The notes under the pieces were generated by a model. The model was not told the DNA's origin and ran no database searches. It saw nothing but the letters and a program-made list of their open reading frames with translations. Of a stretch of DNA of 62,623 nt, positions 35,123 through 45,274 are shown in pieces (position 1 is the stretch's first letter; each line of letters opens with the position of its first letter). The DNA is from an archaeon (GTDB taxonomy: Archaea > Thermoplasmatota > Thermoplasmata > Methanomassiliicoccales > Methanomethylophilaceae). The stretch spans positions 1 to 62,623 of the forward strand of contig JAKSHT010000002.1 in NCBI GenBank assembly GCA_024399215.1, in the 5' to 3' direction. The translations under genes and the position numbers were made by a program.

Positions 35123-36742
35123 ATGACGATCGAAATATTAAGAAAAATTGCAGATGCTGTGGCCAGAGCAATACATCGCATTCCAAAAGAAATTGACATT
35201 GGAAAAGAAATTTGCATAGGTGCGGATGGAACACCGACATCTGAAATCGACAAAATCGCCGAAGACGCGGTTCTTGAATTCATAAAGCTACACGGCGTGC
35301 ACCTTAATGTCCTCAGTGAAGAAATCGGTTTCGTCGATAACAAAGCAGAGGAAACACTTATTCTCGATCCAATAGACGGATCATCTAATTCAAAATCACA
35401 CATCCCGCTGTTTACAGTTTCAATGGCTATAGGAAAGAAATCACTCAACGATATTCACACAGCTTATATTCGTAACCTCACCACCAATGACGAATATTTT
35501 GCAGAAAAAAATAAAGGTGCATTTTTTAACGGAGCTAGAATTCATTCAAAAACACATTTTGAACCAGAAAAATCCTGTATGATGATTTATCTTGGGAGAG
35601 GCGCTAGTCATCGTGCCCACTCTTTAACAAAGAGAATAAAATCAGTAAGAGAACTGGGGTGCTCATCGCTAGAAATGGTATTAGTTGCCACTGGCGCGTC
35701 TGACGGATATTTTGTAGACTCTGAAATACGCGATAGAGCGATTAGAATTGTAGACATAGCTGCAAGCACACTTATACTCAGAGAGTCAGGTGGAGAAGTA
35801 TATAATTCAAATGGCGAAATACTCGATATGTCATTCGACATCTCCCAACGATCCAACTTTTTGGCTGTCGCAAACTCCGAAGTATATGCCTATGTTGTCG
35901 GAAATGCTCTCACCAATCCGAATAAGAGAATCAAATATGGAATATATGCCAATCTAACAATTCCAATAGCACTTAATATCGCAAGTAGAGTTATAAAATC
36001 TCTTGACCTCGCAGGGGAGGGTTATACAATTGAAGAAAATCTTGCTACGGCCATGAAGTTGAAGGGCACTCCTATCAGTATGATGCATGTTGACATAATG
36101 GTAGTCATAGGCGGAGATGGAACAATCCTCCGCGCGCTCCAAAATACAAATGCGACAATAATCGGTATTAATGCAGGAAGAATCGGGTTTTTAACCGAAA
36201 TAGAAATCAATAACATAGAAGAAGAAATAGCAAAACTCGTCAGAGGTGACTACTCAATACAAAAAAAGTTCAAGATATCAGTATCCTGCAACGGTAAAAT
36301 TGTTGGAGAAGCATTGAATGATGTTGTCATTCATAGCGATTCCATCACAAAAACTAGATGTTTTAAGATTTACATAGACAACACTTTTATAACAGATATT
36401 CAAGCTGACGGAGTGTTATTTTCCACTCCAACCGGATCTACATCATACGCACTAAGTCTAGGTGGTCCAATAGTAGATCCAGAAGTAAATGCGATATTGA
36501 TGGTTCCAATGGCAGCATTCAAATTCTCATCAAAGCAAACAGTTATTCCTGCATCTAAAAAGATAACTATAGATGCAGTATCAAACGAAGAATATCTGCT
36601 AGTAATCGATGGACAGAAAGAACTCAAATTATCTAGTGGTTCTAGCATAGAATTAACAAAATCTCTCAAATCCTCCTCCTTCATAGTTTTTAATAAGGAT
36701 TTTTATTCTCGCGTTAGAGACAAATTAAAATGTTTTCTTTGA
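35123..36742 (+). CDS. Bifunctional NADP phosphatase (IMPase family) / NAD kinase
   Basis: 539 residues. Residues 1 to about 255 are an inositol monophosphatase-type domain: LSEEIG (Glu66-Glu67), LDPIDGSSNS (82-87 core) and IVDIAAS (Asp211) bind the metals. Residues about 270-539 form an NAD kinase with GGDGT at 330-334, GINAGRIGFL and TPTGSTSYALSLGGP. Methanogens such as Methanocaldococcus have the same fusion with NADP phosphatase and NAD kinase activities, so this protein may set the NADP/NAD ratio from both sides. Confidence 0.9.
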   Translation: MTIEILRKIADAVARAIHRIPKEIDIGKEICIGADGTPTSEIDKIAEDAVLEFIKLHGVHLNVLSEEIGFVDNKAEETLILDPIDGSSNSKSHIPLFTVSMAIGKKSLNDIHTAYIRNLTTNDEYFAEKNKGAFFNGARIHSKTHFEPEKSCMMIYLGRGASHRAHSLTKRIKSVRELGCSSLEMVLVATGASDGYFVDSEIRDRAIRIVDIAASTLILRESGGEVYNSNGEILDMSFDISQRSNFLAVANSEVYAYVVGNALTNPNKRIKYGIYANLTIPIALNIASRVIKSLDLAGEGYTIEENLATAMKLKGTPISMMHVDIMVVIGGDGTILRALQNTNATIIGINAGRIGFLTEIEINNIEEEIAKLVRGDYSIQKKFKISVSCNGKIVGEALNDVVIHSDSITKTRCFKIYIDNTFITDIQADGVLFSTPTGSTSYALSLGGPIVDPEVNAILMVPMAAFKFSSKQTVIPASKKITIDAVSNEEYLLVIDGQKELKLSSGSSIELTKSLKSSSFIVFNKDFYSRVRDKLKCFL

Positions 36743-36938
36743 GCCATTACCGACTCAAACAACTCATAAATGTTTTTTCGTACCAGTTTAACTCTCATTT
36801 CACAAAACATAGGACACCAGCTCTCTCATACAAGCTAGCAAGACTTCCAAAACTAGCAAATGCCTCGGACATATTCTGCTTGCCTCACACGCTTGCTGTA
36901 CAATATCTTTAAATCCATACATTTTATGCAAGACCCGA

Positions 36939-37010
36939 GCCGCTGTGGCTCAGTGGTAGAGCGTCTGATTCGTAATCAGATGGCCGGGAGTTCAAATCTC
37001 CCCAGCGGCT
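36939..37010 (+). tRNA. tRNA-Thr (anticodon CGT)
   Basis: Cloverleaf: acceptor GCCGCTG/CAGCGGC, D arm GCTC/GAGC, anticodon stem TCTGA/TCAGA around TTCGTAA, T arm GGGAG/CTCCC with TTCAAAT. Discriminator T, CCA not encoded, no intron. A TTTAAAT box A lies about 30 bases upstream. Reads ACG codons. Confidence 0.97.
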
Positions 37011-37147
37011 CTGCCGTGTGCATAGAACGCGGGCTCCGACTATCTTACTAAAAGGTTGTCTTCTCTCAAATTAGGTCATACTCAACTCTAAATTTTGAGC
37101 AGATGTTTCAAAAATTTTTTTATTATTCCTTGAATGCTTATTACAAC

Positions 37148-38152
37148 ATGGACATTGACAAAATCATTGAGAATGCACACTCTGGAAGAGAAGTTACCAA
37201 AAAAGATTGCGTCGACATGCTATATTTGGAAGACACCTCCGAAGAAACTCTCAAGATCAGAGCCGCTGCTACAAATATAGTCAGGAAAAGGAACGGAAAC
37301 GCCGGATATATATTTGCGCAAATAGGCGTCTCTTGTATGCCATGCGAGGGAAACTGTAAATTTTGTTCCTTTGGAAAAGATCACAGCGTAGTAGGAAAAA
37401 TAAAATTGAGTGATGAAGACATAATCCGAAAAATTAGAGAATTAGACTACGGCGGGAAATTGTACGGTCTTTACTTAATGACAATGCACAACTATGATAT
37501 TGAACACTTTCTGCATTGCGTTAGACTTATTAAGTCAAACTTAACCGGCCCCACGCAAATTTATTCTAATGTTGGTGACACATCCTACGACGACTTCGTT
37601 AGAATGAAGGAATCAGGCGTTGATGGTGTTTATCATTGCTGGAGACTCGGCGAAGGCAAAGACACAAGACTTGACCCAGAACAGAGAAAACAAACGATTT
37701 TCAATGCTCTAAAGGCAGGTCTAAAAGTTTTAGATGCATTAGAACCGATAGGACCAGAACATACACCAGAAGAAATGACCGAACACATATTTTTTAGCAA
37801 GAAAATCAACAGTTTTCAGTGTGGTGCAATGGGAAGAGTCAATGTCCCCGGTACTATATTCGAAGGCAAACCCAAAGTAACGGAACTTACTCTTTCCAAA
37901 TATGAAGCTGCAATGACTCTAACGTTTTCATCAATGAAGAGAATGCCCATCATGGGTATTCACGAACCTAATTTGCTTGGCTATTTATCCGGAGCAAACA
38001 TGATCACCGCTGAATCAGGAGTAAATCCAAGAGATATAATCCCTGACACAGAAAATAACAGAGGATTGAGCATTACAAAGTGTAGAGAAATGCTCAAAAT
38101 GGCCGGATTTACAAAGTTGGTTCTCGGTAATGACACTGTAATTAACATTTAA
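37148..38152 (+). CDS. BioB-like radical SAM protein
   Basis: 334 residues from the ATG at 37148. The frame opens 15 codons earlier, but a TTTTTTATTATT box near 37118 fits a leaderless start at 37148. The radical SAM triad is Cys66, Cys70, Cys73 in CMPCEGNCKFC; Cys63 is an extra cysteine. The barrel has biotin synthase-like segments (QIYSNVGDTSYDDF, GVDGVYHCWRLGEGKDTRLD). No biotin operon genes flank it, so biotin synthase is not assured; a methanogen cofactor maturase (HmdB/BioB-like) is equally possible. Confidence 0.75.
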   Translation: MDIDKIIENAHSGREVTKKDCVDMLYLEDTSEETLKIRAAATNIVRKRNGNAGYIFAQIGVSCMPCEGNCKFCSFGKDHSVVGKIKLSDEDIIRKIRELDYGGKLYGLYLMTMHNYDIEHFLHCVRLIKSNLTGPTQIYSNVGDTSYDDFVRMKESGVDGVYHCWRLGEGKDTRLDPEQRKQTIFNALKAGLKVLDALEPIGPEHTPEEMTEHIFFSKKINSFQCGAMGRVNVPGTIFEGKPKVTELTLSKYEAAMTLTFSSMKRMPIMGIHEPNLLGYLSGANMITAESGVNPRDIIPDTENNRGLSITKCREMLKMAGFTKLVLGNDTVINI

Positions 38153-38490
38153 TCTAAACATGAAATTAACTTTTACAAGGCGAGATTGGAATGCTGAATA
38201 TTCACTTCAATATAATCAGAAGGCGTTCTAATTAAGTCTCACTTTGGGTTTTATCAAATATAACTATAAATCTACCGAAAATACATCCTCACGGCACAAA
38301 ACGCATATAAACGACACATAGGGCCTCCCCCACAAAACTATGCTAATGATAAACAACAAACTGACACCAATCGCACTTCACTTAAAAATTCACGAAACAT
38401 CAGATCAACCACTCCAACCCCGGATCAATATTAGCGCGTGTAATATTATATAAAGAGCGTTATGAAGCCGGAAGCAAGGAGTAGATTAGC
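38153..38490 (+). other. Radical SAM-gyrB spacer (338 bases)
   Basis: Gene-free and C-rich on the plus strand. It ends in the gyrB promoter with an inverted repeat (38427-38447). No RNA gene recognised. Confidence 0.55.
38427..38455 (+). promoter_or_regulatory. gyrBA promoter with operator-like dyad
   Basis: AATATTA (38427-38433) and TAATATT (38441-38447) are perfect 7-base inverted arms separated by GCGCGTG. The right arm runs into the TATA box TATTATATAAAG (38444-38455). A start site near 38476 leaves a very short leader with AAGGAG before the GTG. A protein bound to the dyad would compete with TBP. Confidence 0.5.
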
Positions 38491-40413
38491 GTGAACAGAA
38501 ACACTGCGAAAGATAGCTACGGTGCAGCTGATATTGTGGTTCTTGAAGGTCTTGAAGCAGTTAGAAAAAGACCAAGTATGTATGTCGGGAGTACGGACAC
38601 GAGAGGCCTTCACCATCTTGTCTACGAAGTTGTAGACAACAGTATTGACGAAGTAATGGCCGGCTATGCCAATCAAATTTATATAAAAATCAATACAGAT
38701 GGTTCGTGTGTCGTTGAAGACAACGGAAGAGGCATCCCTACCGGGATGCATGAAAAAGGCAAGTCTGCCCTAGAATTAGTTCTTACAGAACTTCATGCTG
38801 GAGGCAAGTTTAATAAAAACAGCTATAAAGTTTCGGGAGGGCTGCACGGAGTTGGCATATCTGTCGTAAACGGTCTCTCTACTGTATTAGAAGCAATTGT
38901 TGAAAGGGATGGACGCGTCTACAAACAAACGTATCATAAGGGTATTCCTGATGGGCCAGTCGAAATTATCGGAGTCACTGACAAAACAGGAACAAAAATT
39001 ACCTTCAGTCCAGACCCCGAAATTTTTGAAGTTACCAATTTTGACTATGATACGCTACGAAATCGATTCCGCAATCAAGCATTTTTAAATAAACAGGTAA
39101 CAATCACGTTCGAAGATTCAAGATCCGGAAATATCGAAACATTTCACTACGAAGGAGGAGTTTCTGAATTCGTACAATACCTCAACAGGATGAAAACTCC
39201 CATCCACTCTGTCCCAATCTACCTTAGCGGTCAATACAAGTACAAAGACGCAGACGAAATCAACAACATTGATATAAAAATCGCAATGCAATGGACCGAA
39301 GAGTACTCCGAAAATATCGTTTCCTTTGTTAACACAATTAGCACGCCTGATGGGGGAACTCATCTTACTGGGTTCAAAACGGCCCTTACGAAATGCTTCA
39401 ACGAATTTGCGAAAGACAAAACTTACACTAAAGGGATAACACTCGAGGGGTCTGATATTCGAGAAGGCTTAACAGCAGTAATCAACATCAAAATTCCAGA
39501 ACCCCAGTTCGAAGGTCAAACGAAATCAAAGCTTGGCAATAGCATTGCTCAGGTAGCAGTATTAAGCTTTGTAATGACAAAACTTTCTGAATTTCTTTTG
39601 GAAAATCCTAAAATAGGTAACATAATTCTAAAAAAAGCTGTTAGCGCCTTTACTGCAAGAGAAGCAGCCTGCAAAGCGAGAGAAGCTGCTAAAAGAAAAA
39701 GTGTTTTTGATTCTAACTCTCTTCCAGGAAAACTTGCAGATTGTTCTGAAAAGGATCCATCCAAATGTGAACTGTATATTGTAGAGGGAGACTCAGCAGG
39801 GGGCTCTGCAAAGCAGGGACGTGACAGAGTTTTCCAGGCAATACTACCAATTCGTGGTAAAATTCTTAATGTCGAAAAAGTCAGAGTGGACAAAATCTTA
39901 GAATCGGAAGAAATTCGAAATCTTGCAATTGCCATAGGTGGAGGGTTAGGACCCGAATTCGATGTCTCAAAAATACGGTATAATAACATCATCATCATGA
40001 CCGATGCCGACGTTGACGGAGCGCACATTGGAACATTACTATTAACACTATTTTATAGACAAATGAGGCCACTTATCGAGGAGGGGCACGTTTTTCTTGC
40101 AATGCCACCTCTTTATAGAATTGCAAAAGGCAAGAGAGAAATATATGCTTATAACGACTCCGAGCTAAGTACAGCAATAAACCAGTTAGGGCCAGGTTGC
40201 AACATTAGCAGATATAAAGGTTTAGGAGAAATGAATCCCCATCAATTGTGGGAAACTACTATGAACCCCTCCCGAAGACTTATGAAGAAAATTAAAATCA
40301 CAGACGCTCAGTTAGCGGACTCGTTATTTTCTATACTTATGGGAGATGCTGTTGAGCCAAGAAGAGAGTACATAGTAGAGCACGCTCACGAGGTAGTCAA
40401 TCTGGATGTGTAA
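38491..40413 (+). CDS. gyrB: DNA gyrase subunit B
   Basis: 640 residues of bacterial-type GyrB: GHKL ATPase with [20 protein letters not shown] and [15 protein letters not shown]; a transducer domain; TOPRIM domain with [27 protein letters not shown] and the C-terminal tail. The GTG start has AAGGAG upstream. It negatively supercoils DNA; Thermoplasmatota and some other archaea acquired gyrase from bacteria. The gyrA start is 2 bases beyond the stop. Confidence 0.98.
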   Translation: MNRNTAKDSYGAADIVVLEGLEAVRKRPSMYVGSTDTRGLHHLVYEVVDNSIDEVMAGYANQIYIKINTDGSCVVEDNGRGIPTGMHEKGKSALELVLTELHAGGKFNKNSYKVSGGLHGVGISVVNGLSTVLEAIVERDGRVYKQTYHKGIPDGPVEIIGVTDKTGTKITFSPDPEIFEVTNFDYDTLRNRFRNQAFLNKQVTITFEDSRSGNIETFHYEGGVSEFVQYLNRMKTPIHSVPIYLSGQYKYKDADEINNIDIKIAMQWTEEYSENIVSFVNTISTPDGGTHLTGFKTALTKCFNEFAKDKTYTKGITLEGSDIREGLTAVINIKIPEPQFEGQTKSKLGNSIAQVAVLSFVMTKLSEFLLENPKIGNIILKKAVSAFTAREAACKAREAAKRKSVFDSNSLPGKLADCSEKDPSKCELYIVEGDSAGGSAKQGRDRVFQAILPIRGKILNVEKVRVDKILESEEIRNLAIAIGGGLGPEFDVSKIRYNNIIIMTDADVDGAHIGTLLLTLFYRQMRPLIEEGHVFLAMPPLYRIAKGKREIYAYNDSELSTAINQLGPGCNISRYKGLGEMNPHQLWETTMNPSRRLMKKIKITDAQLADSLFSILMGDAVEPRREYIVEHAHEVVNLDV

Positions 40414-40415
40414 TC

Positions 40416-42869
40416 ATGACCAATAATGAATCTAACACCGATAATCCAATCAAAAACACACTTACAATTCGGCCAATAGAGACAGAAATGTCTCGCTCCT
40501 ACATTGATTACTCAATGAGTGTTATCATTGGACGTGCCCTTCCCGATGCAAGAGACGGATTAAAACCTGTTCACAGAAGAATCCTATATGCAATGAATGA
40601 ATTGGGCGTCCCATATAATAGGCCTTACAAAAAATCAGCAAGAATCGTTGGAGAGGTTCTTGGTAAATACCATCCACACGGAGACGTAGCAGCATATGAC
40701 GCAATGGTCAGATTAGCACAACCTTTTTCACTCAGATACCCGCTCGTCGACGGTCAAGGTAATTTTGGATCAGTTGACGGAGATCCCGCAGCGGCAATGC
40801 GATATACAGAAGCTCGTCTTACAAAATTGTCCGCAGATCTTCTAGAGGATATTGATAAGGATACCGTAAACTTCACAGACAATTTTGATGGATCACTGAA
40901 AGAACCTGTCGTGCTACCATCTAAATTTCCAAATTTACTCGTAAATGGATCTTCTGGCATTGCAGTTGGAATGGCAACAAACATGCCTCCACATAATATT
41001 TCAGAAGTTATCGACGCGATTGCGCATGTGATAGACAATCCCACCGCAGAAACAATTAATCTAATGCAATTCATCAAAGGACCAGATTTTCCTACGGGAG
41101 GAGTTGTCCATGGCATTGGCGGAATTCTCGATGCCTATAATACCGGACGTGGAAAAATCAAGATAAGATCGAAAACACACTTCGAAAGAAAATCAGAAAG
41201 AACAACAATAGTTGTGGATGAAATACCATACCAAGTCAACAAAGAAAAGCTAATCATGCAGATTGCCGACTGTGTCAAAAATAAGGAAATTCTGGGTGTG
41301 ACTAATATCAATGATGAGTCAGACAAAGACGGCATGCGTATCGTTATAGAAATTCATAAAGACGCAATAGAAAGCGTAATTCTTGAAAATTTGTTTAAAC
41401 ATACACAAATGGAAGTAACTTTTGGTATTATCAATTTAGCACTAGTTAATAATAAACCCGTCCTTCTCACACTAAAAGAGCTTATAAAGCAATACATCGC
41501 ACACAGAAAAGAAGTCGTCACACGTAGGACAAAGTACGATCTCACTATCGCTAAAAAAAGATATCATACACTTGAAGGCTTTATCGCAGCTATCAACAAT
41601 ATGGATTCAACTATTGACTTCATCCGAGCTTCAGAAAACACAGATGAAGCTTCAGAGAAATTACAATCGTTTCTTACAATAGACGCCGATCAGGCAAAAT
41701 CAATTCTTGATCTTAAACTTCAAAAACTCACTGGTTTTGAGATCGGGAACATCATTGAGGAATACAACAATCTAAAAAAATCAATGATTGACTTACAAGA
41801 TATTCTTGATAACGAGGAAAGAATATACGCAATTATCAAGGAAGAATTAAAAGTGATGAAAGACAACTACGGGGATAATCGCCGTACCATAATAGATTCC
41901 AGCGAAATTACTTCTAATGAAGAAGACCTCATTCCTCGAAAAGATATTGTCATAACGTTAACTAATGATAACTACATCAAAAGCATACCCTTAGAAACCT
42001 ACAAGCAACAAAGACGCGGGGGCGTAGGTCTTATAGGTATGCGAACTAAGGAAGATGACAACGTAGCCAATATGCTTGTATCATTCACCCACGACTACGT
42101 TATGTTCATTACTAACACAGGACGCATGTACAGAATCAAGGGATACCAAATTCCAGAAAGTAGTAGACAATCTAAAGGAAAACCAATTGTTAACATAATT
42201 CCTAAACTTGGGGATGGTGAGAAGGTAGTCAGCATCATATCCACCAAAGAATTTTTGTGTGACAGAAGTCTTATATTCTGTACTAAAAAAGGAATTGTTA
42301 AAAAAACTATCCTCAGTGCATATGGTAACGTCAGAAGTCAGGGAATCCGGGCAATAAAACTCGATCCTGAGGACAGTCTTATCGGAATTGGGATTGCCAG
42401 AAAGAACAGCGAAATTCTTGTCGCATCTAAAAATGGTTTGGCTGCACGATTCGACGAATCGGAAATAAGATCTTCTGGAAGGAGCACAATAGGTGTAAAA
42501 GGAATGACTCTAAACGACGGCGACACTGTTGTCGGAATGGAAGTGGTAACGCCTAAAGATATAATTCTAACAATCTCAGAAAATGGGTTCGGAAAAATTA
42601 CTACAGTTCACAACTACCGAAAGACCCATCGTGGAAGCAAAGGAGTCATCACAATAAAAACCACCGGTAGGAATGGATCTGTTGCCGCCATAAAAAAGGT
42701 TCAAACGACAGACGAATTGATAATAACGAGCAAACAGGGAAAGATCATTCGGATAGAAGTCTCCGATATGCATGTAATTGGACGTAATACGGCAGGTGTG
42801 CGATTAATGAGAATGCACAATGATGATAAAATCACGGCTGTGCAATCCATACAGGCACAAATAAAATAG
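40416..42869 (+). CDS. gyrA: DNA gyrase subunit A
   Basis: 817 residues. Catalytic Tyr130 lies in [10 protein letters not shown]; the preceding [16 protein letters not shown] and [15 protein letters not shown] segments are canonical. The C-terminal beta-pinwheel starts with a GyrA box variant QRRGGVG, which indicates gyrase rather than topoisomerase IV. Translationally coupled to gyrB. Confidence 0.98.
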   Translation: MTNNESNTDNPIKNTLTIRPIETEMSRSYIDYSMSVIIGRALPDARDGLKPVHRRILYAMNELGVPYNRPYKKSARIVGEVLGKYHPHGDVAAYDAMVRLAQPFSLRYPLVDGQGNFGSVDGDPAAAMRYTEARLTKLSADLLEDIDKDTVNFTDNFDGSLKEPVVLPSKFPNLLVNGSSGIAVGMATNMPPHNISEVIDAIAHVIDNPTAETINLMQFIKGPDFPTGGVVHGIGGILDAYNTGRGKIKIRSKTHFERKSERTTIVVDEIPYQVNKEKLIMQIADCVKNKEILGVTNINDESDKDGMRIVIEIHKDAIESVILENLFKHTQMEVTFGIINLALVNNKPVLLTLKELIKQYIAHRKEVVTRRTKYDLTIAKKRYHTLEGFIAAINNMDSTIDFIRASENTDEASEKLQSFLTIDADQAKSILDLKLQKLTGFEIGNIIEEYNNLKKSMIDLQDILDNEERIYAIIKEELKVMKDNYGDNRRTIIDSSEITSNEEDLIPRKDIVITLTNDNYIKSIPLETYKQQRRGGVGLIGMRTKEDDNVANMLVSFTHDYVMFITNTGRMYRIKGYQIPESSRQSKGKPIVNIIPKLGDGEKVVSIISTKEFLCDRSLIFCTKKGIVKKTILSAYGNVRSQGIRAIKLDPEDSLIGIGIARKNSEILVASKNGLAARFDESEIRSSGRSTIGVKGMTLNDGDTVVGMEVVTPKDIILTISENGFGKITTVHNYRKTHRGSKGVITIKTTGRNGSVAAIKKVQTTDELIITSKQGKIIRIEVSDMHVIGRNTAGVRLMRMHNDDKITAVQSIQAQIK

Positions 42870-42954
42870 GCATACTTCCTCCTCGGAACAAGTAAAGCTT
42901 CATGGATCCAATACCATTAACTTTATAACAAGCCCCCTCTATCCGGAGGGCCAT

Positions 42955-43027
42955 GCCGTGGTAACTCAGTTGGGAGAGTGCAAGACTGAAGATCTTGAAG
43001 TCGCTGGTTCGAGCCCGGCTCACGGCA
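42955..43027 (+). tRNA. tRNA-Phe (anticodon GAA)
   Basis: Acceptor GCCGTGG/TCACGGC with one G-U pair, D arm ACTC/GAGT, anticodon stem CAAGA/TCTTG around CTGAAGA, T arm GCTGG/CCGGC with TTCGAGC. Discriminator A, and CCA is encoded at 43028-43030. A CTTTATAAC box A lies about 35 bases upstream. No intron. Confidence 0.97.
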
Positions 43028-43061
43028 CCACCAGTTGTAAACGAAGCAGTCATCCAAATTC

Positions 43062-44081
43062 TCAGTAATGATCATAAAGGACACTGCCCGAATTACAAGA
43101 CACACCTTCTCCGTCTTCTACCACTCCAGTAATTTTTGCGTTTTTCCACTCCTTCACAATTGACTCTGCATCCTCTTCAGGAGCAATAATATCAAATCCC
43201 ATGCCCATATTAAATGTCTGATAGGCTTCTTTCATCGAAATATTTCCTATTTCCTGAATTTTTTTGAAAATCGGATTAGGTTTAATAGGATCATTGATAT
43301 TATATCTGCACCTTGGATTCATCCTAAGGATATTTCTTAAACCTCCTCCCGTAATATCCACCAATCCATGAACTGTATACTTCTTAAGTATGTCCAAAAT
43401 CTGCTTTACATAAATTTCGGTAGGTATCAACAGTTCCTCTCCTATAGACTTAGAAAGCCCCGATATTTTTTCGGTAAGCTTGTACCCTGCGCTTTCAAAG
43501 ACTTTTCTTGCAAGAGTCAGGCCATTGGAATGTATTCCTGATGATTTCAGCGATACTATGAGATCCCCCTTAGAACATTTGGAACCTGTAATAACTTTGT
43601 CTTTCGAAACATATCCAAGACATGTGCCTGAGATGTCGAGACCGTTAACCATTTCCGGAAGAATCGCAACCTCGCCACCAGCAACTTCTATGTTAGAGAG
43701 TATTGCCCCCTCGGAAAGACCACATCCAATAGATTCAAAAATTTTTTCATCTGGCTTATCAACAGCTATGTAATCGACAAATGAAACAGGCTCCGCTCCT
43801 ACACAAATCGTATCATTTACATTCATTGCTATGCAATCAATACCTATGGTATCCCAAATACCGAGTTCCTTAGCAACGAGTATTTTGGTGCCCACGCCAT
43901 CAGTAGCCATCGTAAGATACTTGTCTCCAAAATCAATCAAACCGGCGAAGAGATTTTTAGCATGCATTACACGTCCAACACCGTCTCTCGAACACTTTAA
44001 CCCTCCAACAAGGGCTGCAATTACGCATGACTTTTTATCAATATCTACGCCCGATTTACTGTAAGTCCAATCTTTTTCCAT
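43062..44081 (-). CDS. purM: Phosphoribosylformylglycinamidine cyclo-ligase (AIR synthetase, PurM)
   Basis: 339 residues from the ATG at 44081 (MEKDWTYSKSGVDIDKKS); the longer frame to 44102 adds seven residues not usual for the family. Conserved DGVGTKILVAKELG, AMNVNDTICVGAEPVSFVDY, GGEVAILPEM and DITGGGLRNILR segments are present. Converts FGAM to AIR with ATP. It is oriented against most neighbours. It stands away from purE and guaAB, 38 kb to the left. Confidence 0.95.
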   Translation of the reverse strand: MEKDWTYSKSGVDIDKKSCVIAALVGGLKCSRDGVGRVMHAKNLFAGLIDFGDKYLTMATDGVGTKILVAKELGIWDTIGIDCIAMNVNDTICVGAEPVSFVDYIAVDKPDEKIFESIGCGLSEGAILSNIEVAGGEVAILPEMVNGLDISGTCLGYVSKDKVITGSKCSKGDLIVSLKSSGIHSNGLTLARKVFESAGYKLTEKISGLSKSIGEELLIPTEIYVKQILDILKKYTVHGLVDITGGGLRNILRMNPRCRYNINDPIKPNPIFKKIQEIGNISMKEAYQTFNMGMGFDIIAPEEDAESIVKEWKNAKITGVVEDGEGVSCNSGSVLYDHY

Positions 44082-44423
44082 CACAAGCCCACGGCCGAAC
44101 ATCGGTCAGATAATTTTATACTTTGTTCTTATAACAAAAATTCTAGCAAGAGAAAACTACCATCATTCAATTTAACATAAATTCTGAGAAGTGAGGGATA
44201 ACTAAACTATATCCTTCGAGTCGTCATCTTACCCCCAAAGTATTTAATAAAAAATTTATGTGGGAAAGTCCTCCGACGTTGTAGGAGATATACAGATACC
44301 AATACCAGCAATCTCTCAATTAAACCGTTATCCCGCAACACGCGATTATCACTTTGTATACTATCTTGAAACTCCCATTAGGTGTAGGAATAACACATAT
44401 ATCGCCCTGCACTTGCAATATCT
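44082..44423 (+). other. purM-rlmE divergent spacer (342 bases)
   Basis: TATTTAATAAAAAATTTATG (44240-44259) is a strong AT-rich promoter region for rlmE and would leave a leader of about 160 bases. A GTG frame (44260-44523) covers the leader but overlaps rlmE in another frame and resembles no family, so it is not called. Confidence 0.45.
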
Positions 44424-45107
44424 ATGTCTATGCATGCAAGATGGCTCGACGAGAGACGTCGAGAACACTATCACAAGCTTGCAAAAGAAGAAGGATATCG
44501 TTCAAGGGCTTCATTCAAAATAATGCAAATAGATGATCATTTCAATATTTTCAAAAGAGGGAACTCTATTGTCGATCTTGGAGCATCACCAGGGGGATGG
44601 CTTCAAGTTGCCAGAGAGCGCGTAGGCGCAAGTGGTAAAGTTATTGGTGTTGACTTAAAACCCATCAAGCCAATCAATGGAGTGACTACAATCATTGGAG
44701 ACATCACCAACAATGACACAGTATTTGATCTCCTTGATAAACTTAAAGGCAAAGCAGACATAGTTCTTTCGGATATGGCACCTAACATTACAGGGTGCTA
44801 CTCAATAGATCATGCAAGATCAATTCATTTATGTATGAGTGCAATCGATATTTGTAATAGAATCTTAAAAATAAACGGACAATTTGTAACAAAGGTCTTT
44901 ATGGGAAATATGCTCAACATACTAATGAACAGATTGAAAACACATTTTCAAAGTGTAAAGATTTACTCGCCTGATGCCTCAAGACCAACATCTTCTGAAA
45001 TCTATGTAATATCTAAGGGATTCCTGCCTAGCACAACTTCCAACATCCAATGCATTAAGAAATCCAAGGATAATAACGAATTCTATAAGCGAGGAGACCT
45101 ACCGTAA
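44424..45107 (+). CDS. rlmE: 23S rRNA (uridine-2'-O)-methyltransferase RlmE/FtsJ
   Basis: 227 residues. HARWLDERRREHYHKLAKEE and GYRSRASFKIMQI begin the archaeal RlmE pattern with the catalytic lysine in the SFKI segment. SAM motif I is VDLGASPGGWLQVA, then VLSDMAPNITG with the catalytic aspartate, and TKVFMGN contains the second lysine. It methylates U2552-equivalent rRNA (or other uridines). Two ATG codons two residues apart compete. Confidence 0.93.
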   Translation: MSMHARWLDERRREHYHKLAKEEGYRSRASFKIMQIDDHFNIFKRGNSIVDLGASPGGWLQVARERVGASGKVIGVDLKPIKPINGVTTIIGDITNNDTVFDLLDKLKGKADIVLSDMAPNITGCYSIDHARSIHLCMSAIDICNRILKINGQFVTKVFMGNMLNILMNRLKTHFQSVKIYSPDASRPTSSEIYVISKGFLPSTTSNIQCIKKSKDNNEFYKRGDLP

Positions 45108-45274
45108 AACTATCATAATGTCACACCAAGCAACTCATAAAGTAATTCATCTCCTCTAAGAGCAAACTTTCATCCGAATCAACACAACATAAAAACTTCA
45201 AGAGATGAACAGATCACACAACCCAACAACTCATTTTATCGGAAAACATCAGACCCAAGATGCACACACTAAAA

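Noticed and set aside
38341-38370. AATGATA...CTGA resembling half of a box C/D RNA
   Set aside because: No C'/D' pair and no terminal stem.
44260-44523. 87-codon GTG frame in front of and overlapping rlmE
   Set aside because: It overlaps rlmE in another frame by 100 bases, resembles no family and begins at the predicted transcription start; treated as leader.
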